A stretch of 35,227 nt of DNA from an uncultured Bacteroidia bacterium (GTDB lineage Bacteria; Bacteroidota; Bacteroidia; Bacteroidales; ML635J-15), in contig CACYQN010000022.1 in assembly GCA_902776565.1 (NCBI GenBank), forward strand, positions 1-35,227. Reading direction: 5' to 3'. Positions within the stretch are counted from its first letter, which is position 1. Each line of letters starts with the position of its first letter. The notes under the pieces were generated by a model, which saw only the letters and a list, made by a program, of their open reading frames with translations, did no database searches and had not been told where the DNA came from. Made by a program: the position numbers and the translations under genes. Positions 7,292 to 14,319 of this stretch are shown here, one piece after another.

Positions 7292-7615
7292 CGAGCAGGC
7301 CGTAAGCCGAATTCTGTGGCATCGTTAGATGTTGTCTATCATTTATCTGTGCATTCTACCCCTCGGCTTGGGCGGGCAACCCTATAACGCCGATATACAT
7401 GAACTTGCAGCTTGCGGGGCGGACGGCTGACGGTGTCGCCACTGTCACCGGTGGGCTCTTACCCCACCTTCTCACCTTTACCTTGTCGCCAAGGAAGTCG
7501 TTCTCTTCTCCGCTGCCAAACCTTCGCAGACTTCTCTTATTTCAAGAGCGCAACGCCCTGTGCTGTCCGGACTTTCCTCATTACCTTGCGGTAACGCGAT
7601 AGACTGACCTACTCG
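7292..7615 (-). ncRNA. rnpB: RNase P RNA, bacterial type A
   Basis: On the minus strand the 324-base RNA starts CGAGTAGGTC and ends GGCCTGCTCG; these form a 10-bp P1 helix. The universally conserved block GAGGAAAGTCCGGAC is present near the 5' end (about 7567-7581), as are GGGTAAGAGCCCACCG and, near the 3' end, ACAGAATTCGGCTTA. This RNA is the catalytic part of the enzyme that removes tRNA 5' leaders. A T-run follows the 3' end (minus strand, 7284-7290). A TATCTTTG promoter element ends 4 bases before the predicted 5' end. Small open frames in this stretch are spurious. Confidence 0.97.
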
Positions 7616-7619
7616 GGGG

Positions 7620-7627
7620 CAAAGATA
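7620..7627 (-). promoter_or_regulatory. -7 element of rnpB promoter
   Basis: TATCTTTG on the minus strand matches TAnnTTTG and sits at the right distance (about 5 bases) from the P1-defined 5' end of RNase P RNA, which anchors the promoter well. No TTTG is visible at -33. Confidence 0.7.
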
Positions 7628-7635
7628 AGGATAAT

Positions 7636-7711
7636 TTGTGATTTACGATTTACGAATTACGATTTTAGATTTTTCTGAAAGATACAATCGGATTTGCGAT
7701 TTACGGATTGA
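7636..7711. repeat. GATTTACG-type low-complexity repeat
   Basis: Degenerate repeats of ATTTACGA/GATTTTAG with roughly 8-base spacing fill the space upstream of rnpB. Related bits occur at 10138-10165 and 29425-29460. No gene is seen here. Confidence 0.6.
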
Positions 7712-7739
7712 AACAACGATGAGTGATTATGTAAATGCA

Positions 7740-7773
7740 AAAAAAGCGCAGAATTTTGTTTCTACGCTTTTTT
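7740..7773 (-). terminator. Terminator of the T9SS cargo gene
   Basis: AAAAAAGCG...AGA and TCT...CGCTTTTTT form a stem with one mismatch around a 9-base loop. Read on the minus strand it ends in T-rich sequence about 20 bases after the stop of the gene at 7794. The A/T flanks make it potentially bidirectional. Confidence 0.75.
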
Positions 7774-7793
7774 ATATTGTCATGGCAGTTTGC

Positions 7794-9731
7794 CTAGTTA
7801 GTTACTACAAATTTTATGGCTTTACGTTTCTTCTGGGCTTTTACAGTGTCGCCGACAAGTACCTTGAGGTAATAATAGCCGCTATTGTATTTCGATACGT
7901 CAACGAATGTGTCCTTGCTGTTTATGCATCCAGTGTCCATTAGCATACCGTGTTCGTTGAATATCTGGTATTCATAAATGTCCTTAGTTATGTCGTAGTT
8001 AGCCTCAATGGTTATTTGTCCTGTAGATGTCGGGTTCGGGAAAATATCGAATGTTACAACTTCAGGTGTCGGCTCTGGTTCTGGTGTTACGGGTTTTGGT
8101 AAGACTTTAAGTCTCAATGTTACAATTGAATCGCATCCATCAGCGTTTGTCAACGTATTGGTGAATGTTACTTCGCCAGCCTCATGTATGGCAGCAATGT
8201 CGAATCCGTAGTTGGAGTATTCGTTGTCAACTTCGATGCTGTCGAAAAGTTGTATATTGTCGATTTGTCCGACTTCGAGAACGAGAACAACAAGGCTGTC
8301 GCAACTATTGGTTGCTGTTAGGAACAAAGTGTCGATTCCAGCATCGGCTCTGCCTTCAAATCCTGGGGTTGTTGACATATCGCCTTCGCAGATGTGTTCG
8401 CTGAGGTTGACCTGATAGTAGCTGTCGACAGCAAGGTTTAGCGTAATAGTACTGTCGCAACCGTATTGGCTTGTGAGAGTTGTGTAGTATGTGCCAGGCT
8501 GATCCACAATTTGTCCGTGGAAGTTGTAGGTTGCTGACGAGCATATTGTAAGGTCAACGTTTGTGTTGTAAGTCGGGTTTACTGTCAGGTTTAATTCAAC
8601 AACCGAATCGCAACCATTTGCTAATGGGTAAGAATTGCTAAATGAGAATGTTCCAGCATTGTTTTGCATTGGAAGGGTGAAACCGTTCTGGCTGTATGAG
8701 TCGCCCTTGCAGATATGGTCGGCAATCTGGGTTGTCACTGCCGGGTGGTAATGAACGGTGTAAGTTTTTGTTTTGTCGCCATGATTTACCGTTATTGTTG
8801 CTGTTTTTCCATCTGACGAAAGCGATGTGGTGTATGAAGCGCGTGGCGAAGCCGTAGTTGCCGAAATGTAGTTTGTTCCTCCGCATTCTACGTCAACATA
8901 GTATTCTGTTGTATTCTGGTTGAAGTTAGGGATGTTTTGTCCGTTTACGGTTATTGACGAAAGGTTGGCATTGTAAATTAGCTCAATGTCATCGATATAG
9001 AGTTTGTCGTTGTTTGCACCTTGCATTGAAAGATAGTTTGTTGAGAATGTAATAAGAATATACTCGGGGTCGTTTGTAGAGCGGCAGGTGTCGCCATCGT
9101 ATCTTATTGGTGTAGAGTGGCGTTGCCAAGTGCTTCCATTGTTCGTGAAGTTGTATGAAGGCACCATTCCGATTATATGTGATTTAAAATTAGAATCTTC
9201 GTTTCCACCCAATGGGTCCTGAAGGTTAAAGTTGTCGTGTATGTAAAGGTGGCAACATGCCTGGCTTCCGTCGCTGGCATTTACAACCTTCGCCCAAAAT
9301 ACTATTGAGTCTGGTTTTGCATTGAGACGATGGTTGAAGTCGTTGTTGCTTTGTATTGTCCTGTTGCCGTTTGATGCACTACTGGTGTTTAACGAAACAA
9401 GCTGCATCTGGCCGCTGGTGAGAGCACCGTTTGCAACGACACCTAGTACGCTTTTTGCAAAAATCATACATGAGTATTGTCCTGTAGAGCCTGGTCTGGT
9501 ATCATTGGAACGTTCGTGCCTTTTTTGTTTTGCTGTGCTACATCCAACAAGCATTGTACAGTTTGCCGAAGGGTACGAGTTCCATCCTGTTGGTTCATCG
9601 GCACTTCCACCATCCCATTGTTCGAAGCCAGGATTTTCGAATTGATATACCTGTGAATATGTGTTTTGATGAGTTGCTAATGCAAAAATTGCAATTATTG
9701 CAGTGAAAAAAGTGAAATTCTTTATTCTCAT
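7794..9731 (-). CDS. Secreted PCMD-like protein with T9SS sorting domain
   Basis: From the ATG at 9731 this encodes 645 residues; an in-frame TTG 30 bases upstream is a less likely start. A signal peptide (about 1-27, ending TYSQ) is followed by a region starting FENPGFEQWDG, typical of PCMD (putative carbohydrate metabolism domain) proteins, spanning about 28-245. A cadherin-like beta-sandwich follows (about 248-325). Then come four repeats, each ending in a CDS(I/V/L)V-type motif (for example ANGCDSVVELNLTV). The end (about 555-645) is a type A T9SS sorting domain beginning FDIFPNPTSTG and ending in a basic segment. The protein should cross the outer membrane by type IX secretion and stay at the surface or be released. 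Substrate is unknown. It is a single-gene unit. Confidence 0.85.
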   Translation of the reverse strand: MRIKNFTFFTAIIAIFALATHQNTYSQVYQFENPGFEQWDGGSADEPTGWNSYPSANCTMLVGCSTAKQKRHERSNDTRPGSTGQYSCMIFAKSVLGVVANGALTSGQMQLVSLNTSSASNGNRTIQSNNDFNHRLNAKPDSIVFWAKVVNASDGSQACCHLYIHDNFNLQDPLGGNEDSNFKSHIIGMVPSYNFTNNGSTWQRHSTPIRYDGDTCRSTNDPEYILITFSTNYLSMQGANNDKLYIDDIELIYNANLSSITVNGQNIPNFNQNTTEYYVDVECGGTNYISATTASPRASYTTSLSSDGKTATITVNHGDKTKTYTVHYHPAVTTQIADHICKGDSYSQNGFTLPMQNNAGTFSFSNSYPLANGCDSVVELNLTVNPTYNTNVDLTICSSATYNFHGQIVDQPGTYYTTLTSQYGCDSTITLNLAVDSYYQVNLSEHICEGDMSTTPGFEGRADAGIDTLFLTATNSCDSLVVLVLEVGQIDNIQLFDSIEVDNEYSNYGFDIAAIHEAGEVTFTNTLTNADGCDSIVTLRLKVLPKPVTPEPEPTPEVVTFDIFPNPTSTGQITIEANYDITKDIYEYQIFNEHGMLMDTGCINSKDTFVDVSKYNSGYYYLKVLVGDTVKAQKKRKAIKFVVTN

Positions 9732-9892
9732 ATATAAGTCTTTTAAAATTTCAAGCCGCAAAGGTCTAACATTTTTTTCAAATAAAAAGTTTTTGTGTGA
9801 ATAAATTTTAAACGTATGGTGTTAATGTGTTGAGGGATAGGGGTTTCGCTGTTTGTGTGGCTAAAGCCGTTTCTGGGTTTAACTTCGTTGAG

Positions 9893-10069
9893 GGCTTCGC
9901 CGTTTCTCGCTTCGCTGTTTCAATGCCTACGGCGTTTGATGCTTCGCTGTTTCAATGCCTGCGGCGTTTGATGCTATGCTGTTTCAATGGCTAACGCTGT
10001 TTCTAGGTTTCTAAGTTTCTATGGCTTCGCCGTTTTTATGCCTGCGGCGTTTAACGCTACGCTGTTTCT
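9893..10069. repeat. 16-bp-period array of mini-palindromes
   Basis: In-phase units from 9909 are GCTTCGCTGTTTCAAT, GCCTACGGCGTTTGAT, GCTTCGCTGTTTCAAT, GCCTGCGGCGTTTGAT, GCTATGCTGTTTCAAT and GGCTAACGCTGTTTCT, followed by more degenerate ones. Each has a tiny GCnnnGC palindrome followed by GTTT, and two alternating versions make a 32-base higher-order repeat. Weaker units extend from 9841 and to about 10080. It occupies most of the 465-base gap between divergent genes. No gene or CRISPR-like spacing is present. Confidence 0.85.
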
Positions 10070-10171
10070 GCTGTTGCGTTGTGGCGTGCCGCGACATAAC
10101 AATATTAAATGTGCGAGGCGTTTTTGTTCAAAAAATCGTCAATCGTAAATCCAAAATCTAAAATAAAGTTG

Positions 10172-10179
10172 TATTTTTG
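10172..10179 (+). promoter_or_regulatory. -7 element for AMP nucleosidase gene
   Basis: TATTTTTG matches TAnnTTTG and lies 17 bases before the ATG, giving a very short leader. No -33 TTTG is present. Confidence 0.35.
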
Positions 10180-10196
10180 TAAAAAAGTTTTTGGAT

Positions 10197-10967
10197 ATGA
10201 AGACGAAAGAAGAAATAGTAAGCGATTGGCTACCAAGATATACGGGGAAAACGTTGGAAAGTTTCGGCGAGTATATACTTCTCACGAACTTCCAGCTGTA
10301 TGTTGATTTGTTTGCCGAGTGGAACAATGTTCCGGTAGATGGTCTCGACCGCAATATGCCGAGTGCCACTGTTGACGGCATTACAATAATAAATTTCGGT
10401 ATGGGAAGTCCCAATGCTGCGATAATCATGGATTTGCTGAGTGCAGTTTCGCCAAAGGCTGTGCTGTTTCTTGGCAAATGCGGTGGTTTGAAGGCAAAGA
10501 ACAAGCTCGGCGATTTGATTCTGCCGATTGCCGCCATCCGTAGCGAAGGTACGTCGAACGATTACCTGCCGCCCGAGGTGCCTGCGTTGCCGGCGTTTAT
10601 GCTGCAGCGTGCGGTTTCTACCTCTATTCGCGACAATGGTCACGACTACTGGACGGGAACGGTTTTCACCACCAACCGCCGCGTGTGGGAGTACGACGAG
10701 CGTTTCAAGAAATACCTTATAAAAACGCGTGCAATGGCTGTTGATATGGAGACGGCAACGATTTTCATTGTTGGCTTTGCAAACGAGATTCCGTGCGGTG
10801 CCTTGTTGCTTGTGAGCGACCAGCCTATGGTGTCGTCGGGTGTGAAAACCGAGGCAAGCGACAAGAAGGTTACCGAGCAGTTCGTCCACGACCATTTAAA
10901 AATAGGTATAGATTCGTTGAGGATTATCAAGAGGGGCGGTTCGTCGGTTAAGCATTTGAAGTTTTAG
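10197..10967 (+). CDS. amn: AMP nucleosidase, short Bacteroidota form
   Basis: This belongs to the nucleoside phosphorylase/PNP_UDP fold family, which hydrolyses AMP to adenine and ribose 5-phosphate in purine turnover. From the ATG at 10197 it is 256 residues (MKTKEEIVSDWLPRYTGK). A TTG two codons upstream (10191) is in frame but less likely, because close relatives start at the MKTK methionine. Fold motifs include FGMGSPNAAI (phosphate-site region), FLGKCGGL, and AVDMETATIF, whose ME pair binds ribose in this superfamily; SDQPM follows near the end. It lacks the extra N-terminal domain of the E. coli enzyme. It stands alone, followed by three small hairpins (10976-11083). Confidence 0.9.
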   Translation: MKTKEEIVSDWLPRYTGKTLESFGEYILLTNFQLYVDLFAEWNNVPVDGLDRNMPSATVDGITIINFGMGSPNAAIIMDLLSAVSPKAVLFLGKCGGLKAKNKLGDLILPIAAIRSEGTSNDYLPPEVPALPAFMLQRAVSTSIRDNGHDYWTGTVFTTNRRVWEYDERFKKYLIKTRAMAVDMETATIFIVGFANEIPCGALLLVSDQPMVSSGVKTEASDKKVTEQFVHDHLKIGIDSLRIIKRGGSSVKHLKF

Positions 10968-10975
10968 GGATTGAT

Positions 10976-10995
10976 AGACGCAAAATTTTGCGTCT
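10976..10995. repeat. Perfect 20-base palindrome
   Basis: AGACGCAAAATTTTGCGTCT lies 8 bases after the amn stop and may help end its transcript. It belongs to a GTAGAGACG-type family of small palindromes seen between genes of several phyla; a sibling lies at 11064-11083. Confidence 0.85.
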
Positions 10996-11063
10996 GTACA
11001 ATCGGATGAGATATGTTGTTTTGAATATCTGAATTTAGAGATTCAGAAATTAGAATTCTGTAG

Positions 11064-11083
11064 AGACGTTGCGTGCAACGTCT
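11064..11083. repeat. REP-like palindrome
   Basis: AGACGTTGC-GT-GCAACGTCT has two perfect 9-base arms and is preceded by GTAG, a common flank of this repeat family. A separate TCTGAAT/AGATTCAGA hairpin lies between it and the palindrome at 10976. Confidence 0.8.
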
Positions 11084-11144
11084 TATATTTGAACGTATTA
11101 TTGTGAATTTTGAAAAAATATTATGTTTTTTATCCAAAAATTAT

Positions 11145-11152
11145 TAATTTTG
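11145..11152 (+). promoter_or_regulatory. -7 element for HU-like/SPOR gene
   Basis: TAATTTTG matches TAnnTTTG, 23 bases before the ATG. The -33 region is AT-rich without a clean TTTG. Confidence 0.35.
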
Positions 11153-11174
11153 TATCGGATTTGATTTTGAAATT

Positions 11175-12251
11175 ATGAATTTGTACAATACTATATATCA
11201 GTTGGTTTGTGATAACGACTGCGTGATAATTCCTGGATTTGGAGGTTTTGTTACGAATCGTTTTCCTGCAGATGTGGATTTCTCGAAGCAGGAATTTTAT
11301 CCGCCAAGCCGTAAGGTTGCCTTTAATGAGAACCTATCGTTGAGCGACGGACTTTTGCTGAATTATATTTCGCAGACGGAAAATGTTTCGTGGGCTGATG
11401 CCGAGCAGATTGTAAAGTCGTTTGTGGATGAATTGAATGAAAAATTATCAGACGGCAAAACATTGACATTTGATGACTTAGGTTCCTTTTCGCGTAGGAC
11501 AGGAAGCCTTGTGTTTGTGCCGAATTCCGCTAATTTGCTCGATGAGGCTTTTGGCTTGGCAACATTCAATTTTCCTATGTTGCCGTCAGTATCGAAGCCA
11601 CGTATTGAAAGTGCAATAATAAAAGGTACCCCCGACAAGAACGGAAAGAAGAACCGCAAGGGTAGGGCTATCGCATGGTCGATGTCGGCTGTGGCTGTAA
11701 TTGCAGGACTTGTCTGCATGTCGCTGTATATGGGATGGTTCGACAGGTTGTTCGGCAATGGCGATGATAATACAATGCTTGCAGGTTTTGGCGTTAGCGC
11801 GAACAATGAGCAGGTGGTAGAAGCCGCCGAAGAGGCAATTGCTGATGAACAAACTGCCGATTTTGCTGAAGCTCAGGAGGTTGTTGCAGAAGAAACAGAA
11901 TCACAGGATTTGGCATCAGAAGAAGTTCTTGCTGATGAAGATATAACAACCGAAGAAGTTGCCGTAGAAGAACCAGTTGCTACAAGCGTTGAAACTCCTG
12001 TTGTTGAGGCTGTTAATACTACCGAATACAAGGTTCATATCATTGCAGGCTGCTTCGCTAATTACGAAAATGCCGAAAATGTTTACAAGGATTTGTCGTC
12101 AAGAGGTCTTTCACCACAGATATTGCCATTAAACAAGGGTTTGTACAAGGTCAGCGTAAAGGGCTTTGCAACAACCGCCGATGCTTGTGCAGAATTGCAA
12201 GGACTAAAGGAGCTGACTGGCAACGACTCGTTGTGGGTGATGAAGATGTAG
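11175..12251 (+). CDS. HU-like (CCDC81-type) and SPOR domain membrane protein
   Basis: This 358-residue protein has an unusual but recurrent Bacteroidota plan. Residues 1-130 form the paired HU-like CCDC81-type domain (VIIPGFGGF at 17-25, then LTFDDLGSF at 97-105). A basic stretch KNGKKNRKGR (155-164) precedes one membrane helix (about 164-187), so the N-terminus is cytoplasmic. An acidic Glu/Ala/Val-rich linker (205-280) spans the periplasm, and a SPOR domain closes the protein (284-358). SPOR domains bind glycan strands stripped of stem peptides at division sites. The HU-like domain may bind DNA or protein inside, which would link nucleoid and septum, but that is inference. It converges on the GH114-like gene, with an 8-bp array between them. 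Confidence 0.88.
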   Translation: MNLYNTIYQLVCDNDCVIIPGFGGFVTNRFPADVDFSKQEFYPPSRKVAFNENLSLSDGLLLNYISQTENVSWADAEQIVKSFVDELNEKLSDGKTLTFDDLGSFSRRTGSLVFVPNSANLLDEAFGLATFNFPMLPSVSKPRIESAIIKGTPDKNGKKNRKGRAIAWSMSAVAVIAGLVCMSLYMGWFDRLFGNGDDNTMLAGFGVSANNEQVVEAAEEAIADEQTADFAEAQEVVAEETESQDLASEEVLADEDITTEEVAVEEPVATSVETPVVEAVNTTEYKVHIIAGCFANYENAENVYKDLSSRGLSPQILPLNKGLYKVSVKGFATTADACAELQGLKELTGNDSLWVMKM

Positions 12252-12260
12252 GGGGACGAA

Positions 12261-12343
12261 CAGGCTTGCAGTCTAACAGGCTAACAGTCTTGCAGGCTCA
12301 CGGTCTTTTTTAGCCTTTCCGCCTTCTAGCCTTTCATCCTTCG
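12261..12343. repeat. 8-bp-period array between convergent genes
   Basis: The left half reads CAGGCTTG, CAGTCTAA, CAGGCTAA, CAGTCTTG, CAGGCTCA and CGGTCTTT; the right half reads AGCCTTTC, CGCCTTCT, AGCCTTTC and ATCCTTCG. The halves are in opposite sense, so each of the two convergent genes reads AGGCT-like units at its own 3' end. The minus-strand stop (12334-12336) lies inside the right half. Confidence 0.85.
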
Positions 12344-13284
12344 TAGTATTCAAACGCATCAATAATATCAAGGTAAACTCCGTCGAAGCCAGCATTGGTT
12401 ATTCGTGAGAGGTAATCGAAAATAATTTCTTGCCATTCCGCATTCCAGTATTTTACCTTGTAGTTGCCTTTCCATTTCGGGTTTTCCTTGTCGAGCCACG
12501 ACGGATTTCCACGTTTCCATTCAGCTTGCCAGTAGTAGCGATAGTCTTCGGCTTCGCCAATCGACATATAGGCTATCACCATGCGTTTCCCTCCGTTTGC
12601 CTTGTTGCGAAGCTGTTCGATTTCATCTGCGGAAAATTCTTCTTCGTTTAAGAATAAGTCCATGATTACCAGGTCGTAGTTTGTGGCGCAGACGGTTTCG
12701 ATGAAATCACGCTTAGTCGGGTAGTTTTCGGGGTTGATTAGGTATAGGAAGTTTTTGACTTGTCCAAGATTTGTTATATCGTCGGAGTTCTCGTTTTGGA
12801 TAGGCGTTTCGGGAATTATATCCAGATTACGGCTTGTGGCTTGAAACGAAACGAAGCCTGCCGATTGGTTTTGCTTCTGCGACGATGCAATGTTTTCGGC
12901 AGACGAGCAGTAGTCGGTTGTTAGTACGGTTTTCCCCGCCTCACGGAGTTGCGACAAGTACGATTTTAGATATTCGGTTGTTTTGTGCGGTGTTGCCTTG
13001 TCGTCTTTTGCATAGCCGAAAAACAAATCTTCCTGTCCTTGTCCGTCAATTGCCGAAATGTACTCGCTGGCGAGTTGACCGTCGGATTTTTCGTTGGTAC
13101 TTATTAATTCTACTCCATTTTGTGCAATTATCTGAAATGCAGGATTCTGCGATTTTGCCTTCTCGCTTATTTTCACTACAAAGTCCCGCATTTCCTGTCG
13201 GTAGTCGATGCTTCTGTCCTTCTGGCAGTATAATGACAATGTTGTGATTGTCAAGATGATAATTGCATGGAAAATGTTTCTCAT
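12334..13284 (-). CDS. GH114-like (TM1410/MJ1477 family) secreted protein, halves swapped
   Basis: This 316-residue exported protein resembles the endo-alpha-1,4-polygalactosaminidase/TM1410 TIM-barrel family. The signal segment ends at C20, which may be lipidated although tyrosine before it is atypical. Family motifs are AYMSIGEAEDYRYYW (238-252, with E244 and E246), a Trp-rich stretch to 281, and FDGVYLDIIDAFEYYE (300-315, with D306), plus IIAQNG (52-57) and EDLFFG (85-90). In the family as I know it the QNG and EDLF parts come after YLDIID; here they come first, suggesting circular permutation. It starts two bases after the mltG stop, making it the last gene of murB-mltG. That points to a cell-wall or surface-glycan substrate. 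Its stop lies inside a repeat array. Confidence 0.8.
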   Translation of the reverse strand: MRNIFHAIIILTITTLSLYCQKDRSIDYRQEMRDFVVKISEKAKSQNPAFQIIAQNGVELISTNEKSDGQLASEYISAIDGQGQEDLFFGYAKDDKATPHKTTEYLKSYLSQLREAGKTVLTTDYCSSAENIASSQKQNQSAGFVSFQATSRNLDIIPETPIQNENSDDITNLGQVKNFLYLINPENYPTKRDFIETVCATNYDLVIMDLFLNEEEFSADEIEQLRNKANGGKRMVIAYMSIGEAEDYRYYWQAEWKRGNPSWLDKENPKWKGNYKVKYWNAEWQEIIFDYLSRITNAGFDGVYLDIIDAFEYYEG

Positions 13285-13286
13285 GA

Positions 13287-14309
13287 TTATCTTATCCCAG
13301 CTTTCCGTAGTGCGTCGTGGTAGCGGCGGGCATTGGCTTCGTGCTGTGCATTTGTTGTTGCAAAATTGTGATAACCAGAGAAATCCTCTTTGGCGCAGAA
13401 ATACATGTAGTTGTGATGTTCGTAATTCAGCACTGCATCAATCGATGTTGTTGAAGGAATGCAAATCGGTCCGGGAGGTAGTCCTTTATATTTATAGGTA
13501 TTGTATGGCGAATTGATTTCGAGGTGCTTGTTCAGGATTCGTTTGATTGTGAAGTCGCCAGCAGCAAACACAACCGTAGGGTCTGCCTGCAGAAGCCAGT
13601 CCTTTTTCAGACGGTTGATGTAAACGCCTGCAATGCGGGCTTTTTCGTCGTTTTTCTGGGTTTCGCTTTCCACTATCGATGCCAGAGTGGACACTTGCGA
13701 CTGCGTAAGTCCCAGTTCGTTTGCCTTTGCCTTGCGGTCGTCGTTCCAGAATTTTTTGTATTCGTCGGCCATGCGCTGCACAAATTCCTCGGCAGAAGTG
13801 TTCCACCAGAACTCGTAGGTGTTTGGAATGAACATCGAGCAGAATGTCTGCTTGTTGAATCCGTATTTCTTTGCGGTTTCCTCGTCTTTGAGCAGTGCGG
13901 CAATGTCGGCGGAGTCGGCTTCGATGTTCACGGCAGCCTTTCCTGCAAGAATGTCGAGAGTGCGCAGGCTTATGAAAGTTACTTTCACTGGAGTCTGTCG
14001 TCCGCTGCGGAGCATGTTCACGAGTTCGTTGTTCGACATCCCGTTTTCGAGCTTGTACTTGCCGGGAAGAACTTTCTGGTCGAGTTTCTTGAAGTCGGCA
14101 ACCTTTTCAAACGAGTCCATGTCGGTTACATTGCCCGATGACTTCAAGATTTCCAGCAACCCGTTGTAGTCGGTGCCAGTCGGAATATATATATAGGTGT
14201 TGCTATCGGCTGTAACATTGGGTGCGTAAGCATAGTTGTATGCCTTGTATGCGACGAATGCACCTGCAACAAGCAGTATGAGTAAGAGAGCTATGATTAC
14301 CTTTTTCAT
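13287..14309 (-). CDS. mltG: Endolytic murein transglycosylase MltG (YceG-like)
   Basis: This 340-residue inner-membrane protein cuts nascent peptidoglycan and is thought to end glycan strand growth. It has one N-terminal membrane helix (about 4-26), a LysM-like region (about 40-105) and the YceG catalytic domain. The key motif ASIVESET (210-217) contains the catalytic glutamate, most likely E214. Conserved LPPGPICIPS lies near 285, followed by the YFCAKEDFSGYH block near the end. Length matches the family. It begins 10 bases after murB and is followed after 2 bases by the GH114-like gene. Confidence 0.93.
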   Translation of the reverse strand: MKKVIIALLLILLVAGAFVAYKAYNYAYAPNVTADSNTYIYIPTGTDYNGLLEILKSSGNVTDMDSFEKVADFKKLDQKVLPGKYKLENGMSNNELVNMLRSGRQTPVKVTFISLRTLDILAGKAAVNIEADSADIAALLKDEETAKKYGFNKQTFCSMFIPNTYEFWWNTSAEEFVQRMADEYKKFWNDDRKAKANELGLTQSQVSTLASIVESETQKNDEKARIAGVYINRLKKDWLLQADPTVVFAAGDFTIKRILNKHLEINSPYNTYKYKGLPPGPICIPSTTSIDAVLNYEHHNYMYFCAKEDFSGYHNFATTNAQHEANARRYHDALRKAGIR

Positions 14310-14319
14310 TGTTGTAACG

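Noticed and set aside
7399..7602. Small plus-strand frames over the RNase P RNA
   Set aside because: The sequence is fully explained by rnpB on the other strand.
7638..7943. 101-codon plus-strand frame
   Set aside because: It starts in low-complexity repeat, crosses a terminator and ends antisense to the T9SS gene.
9893..10069. CRISPR array
   Set aside because: Repeats are contiguous and degenerate with a 16-base period and no spacers; no cas genes nearby.
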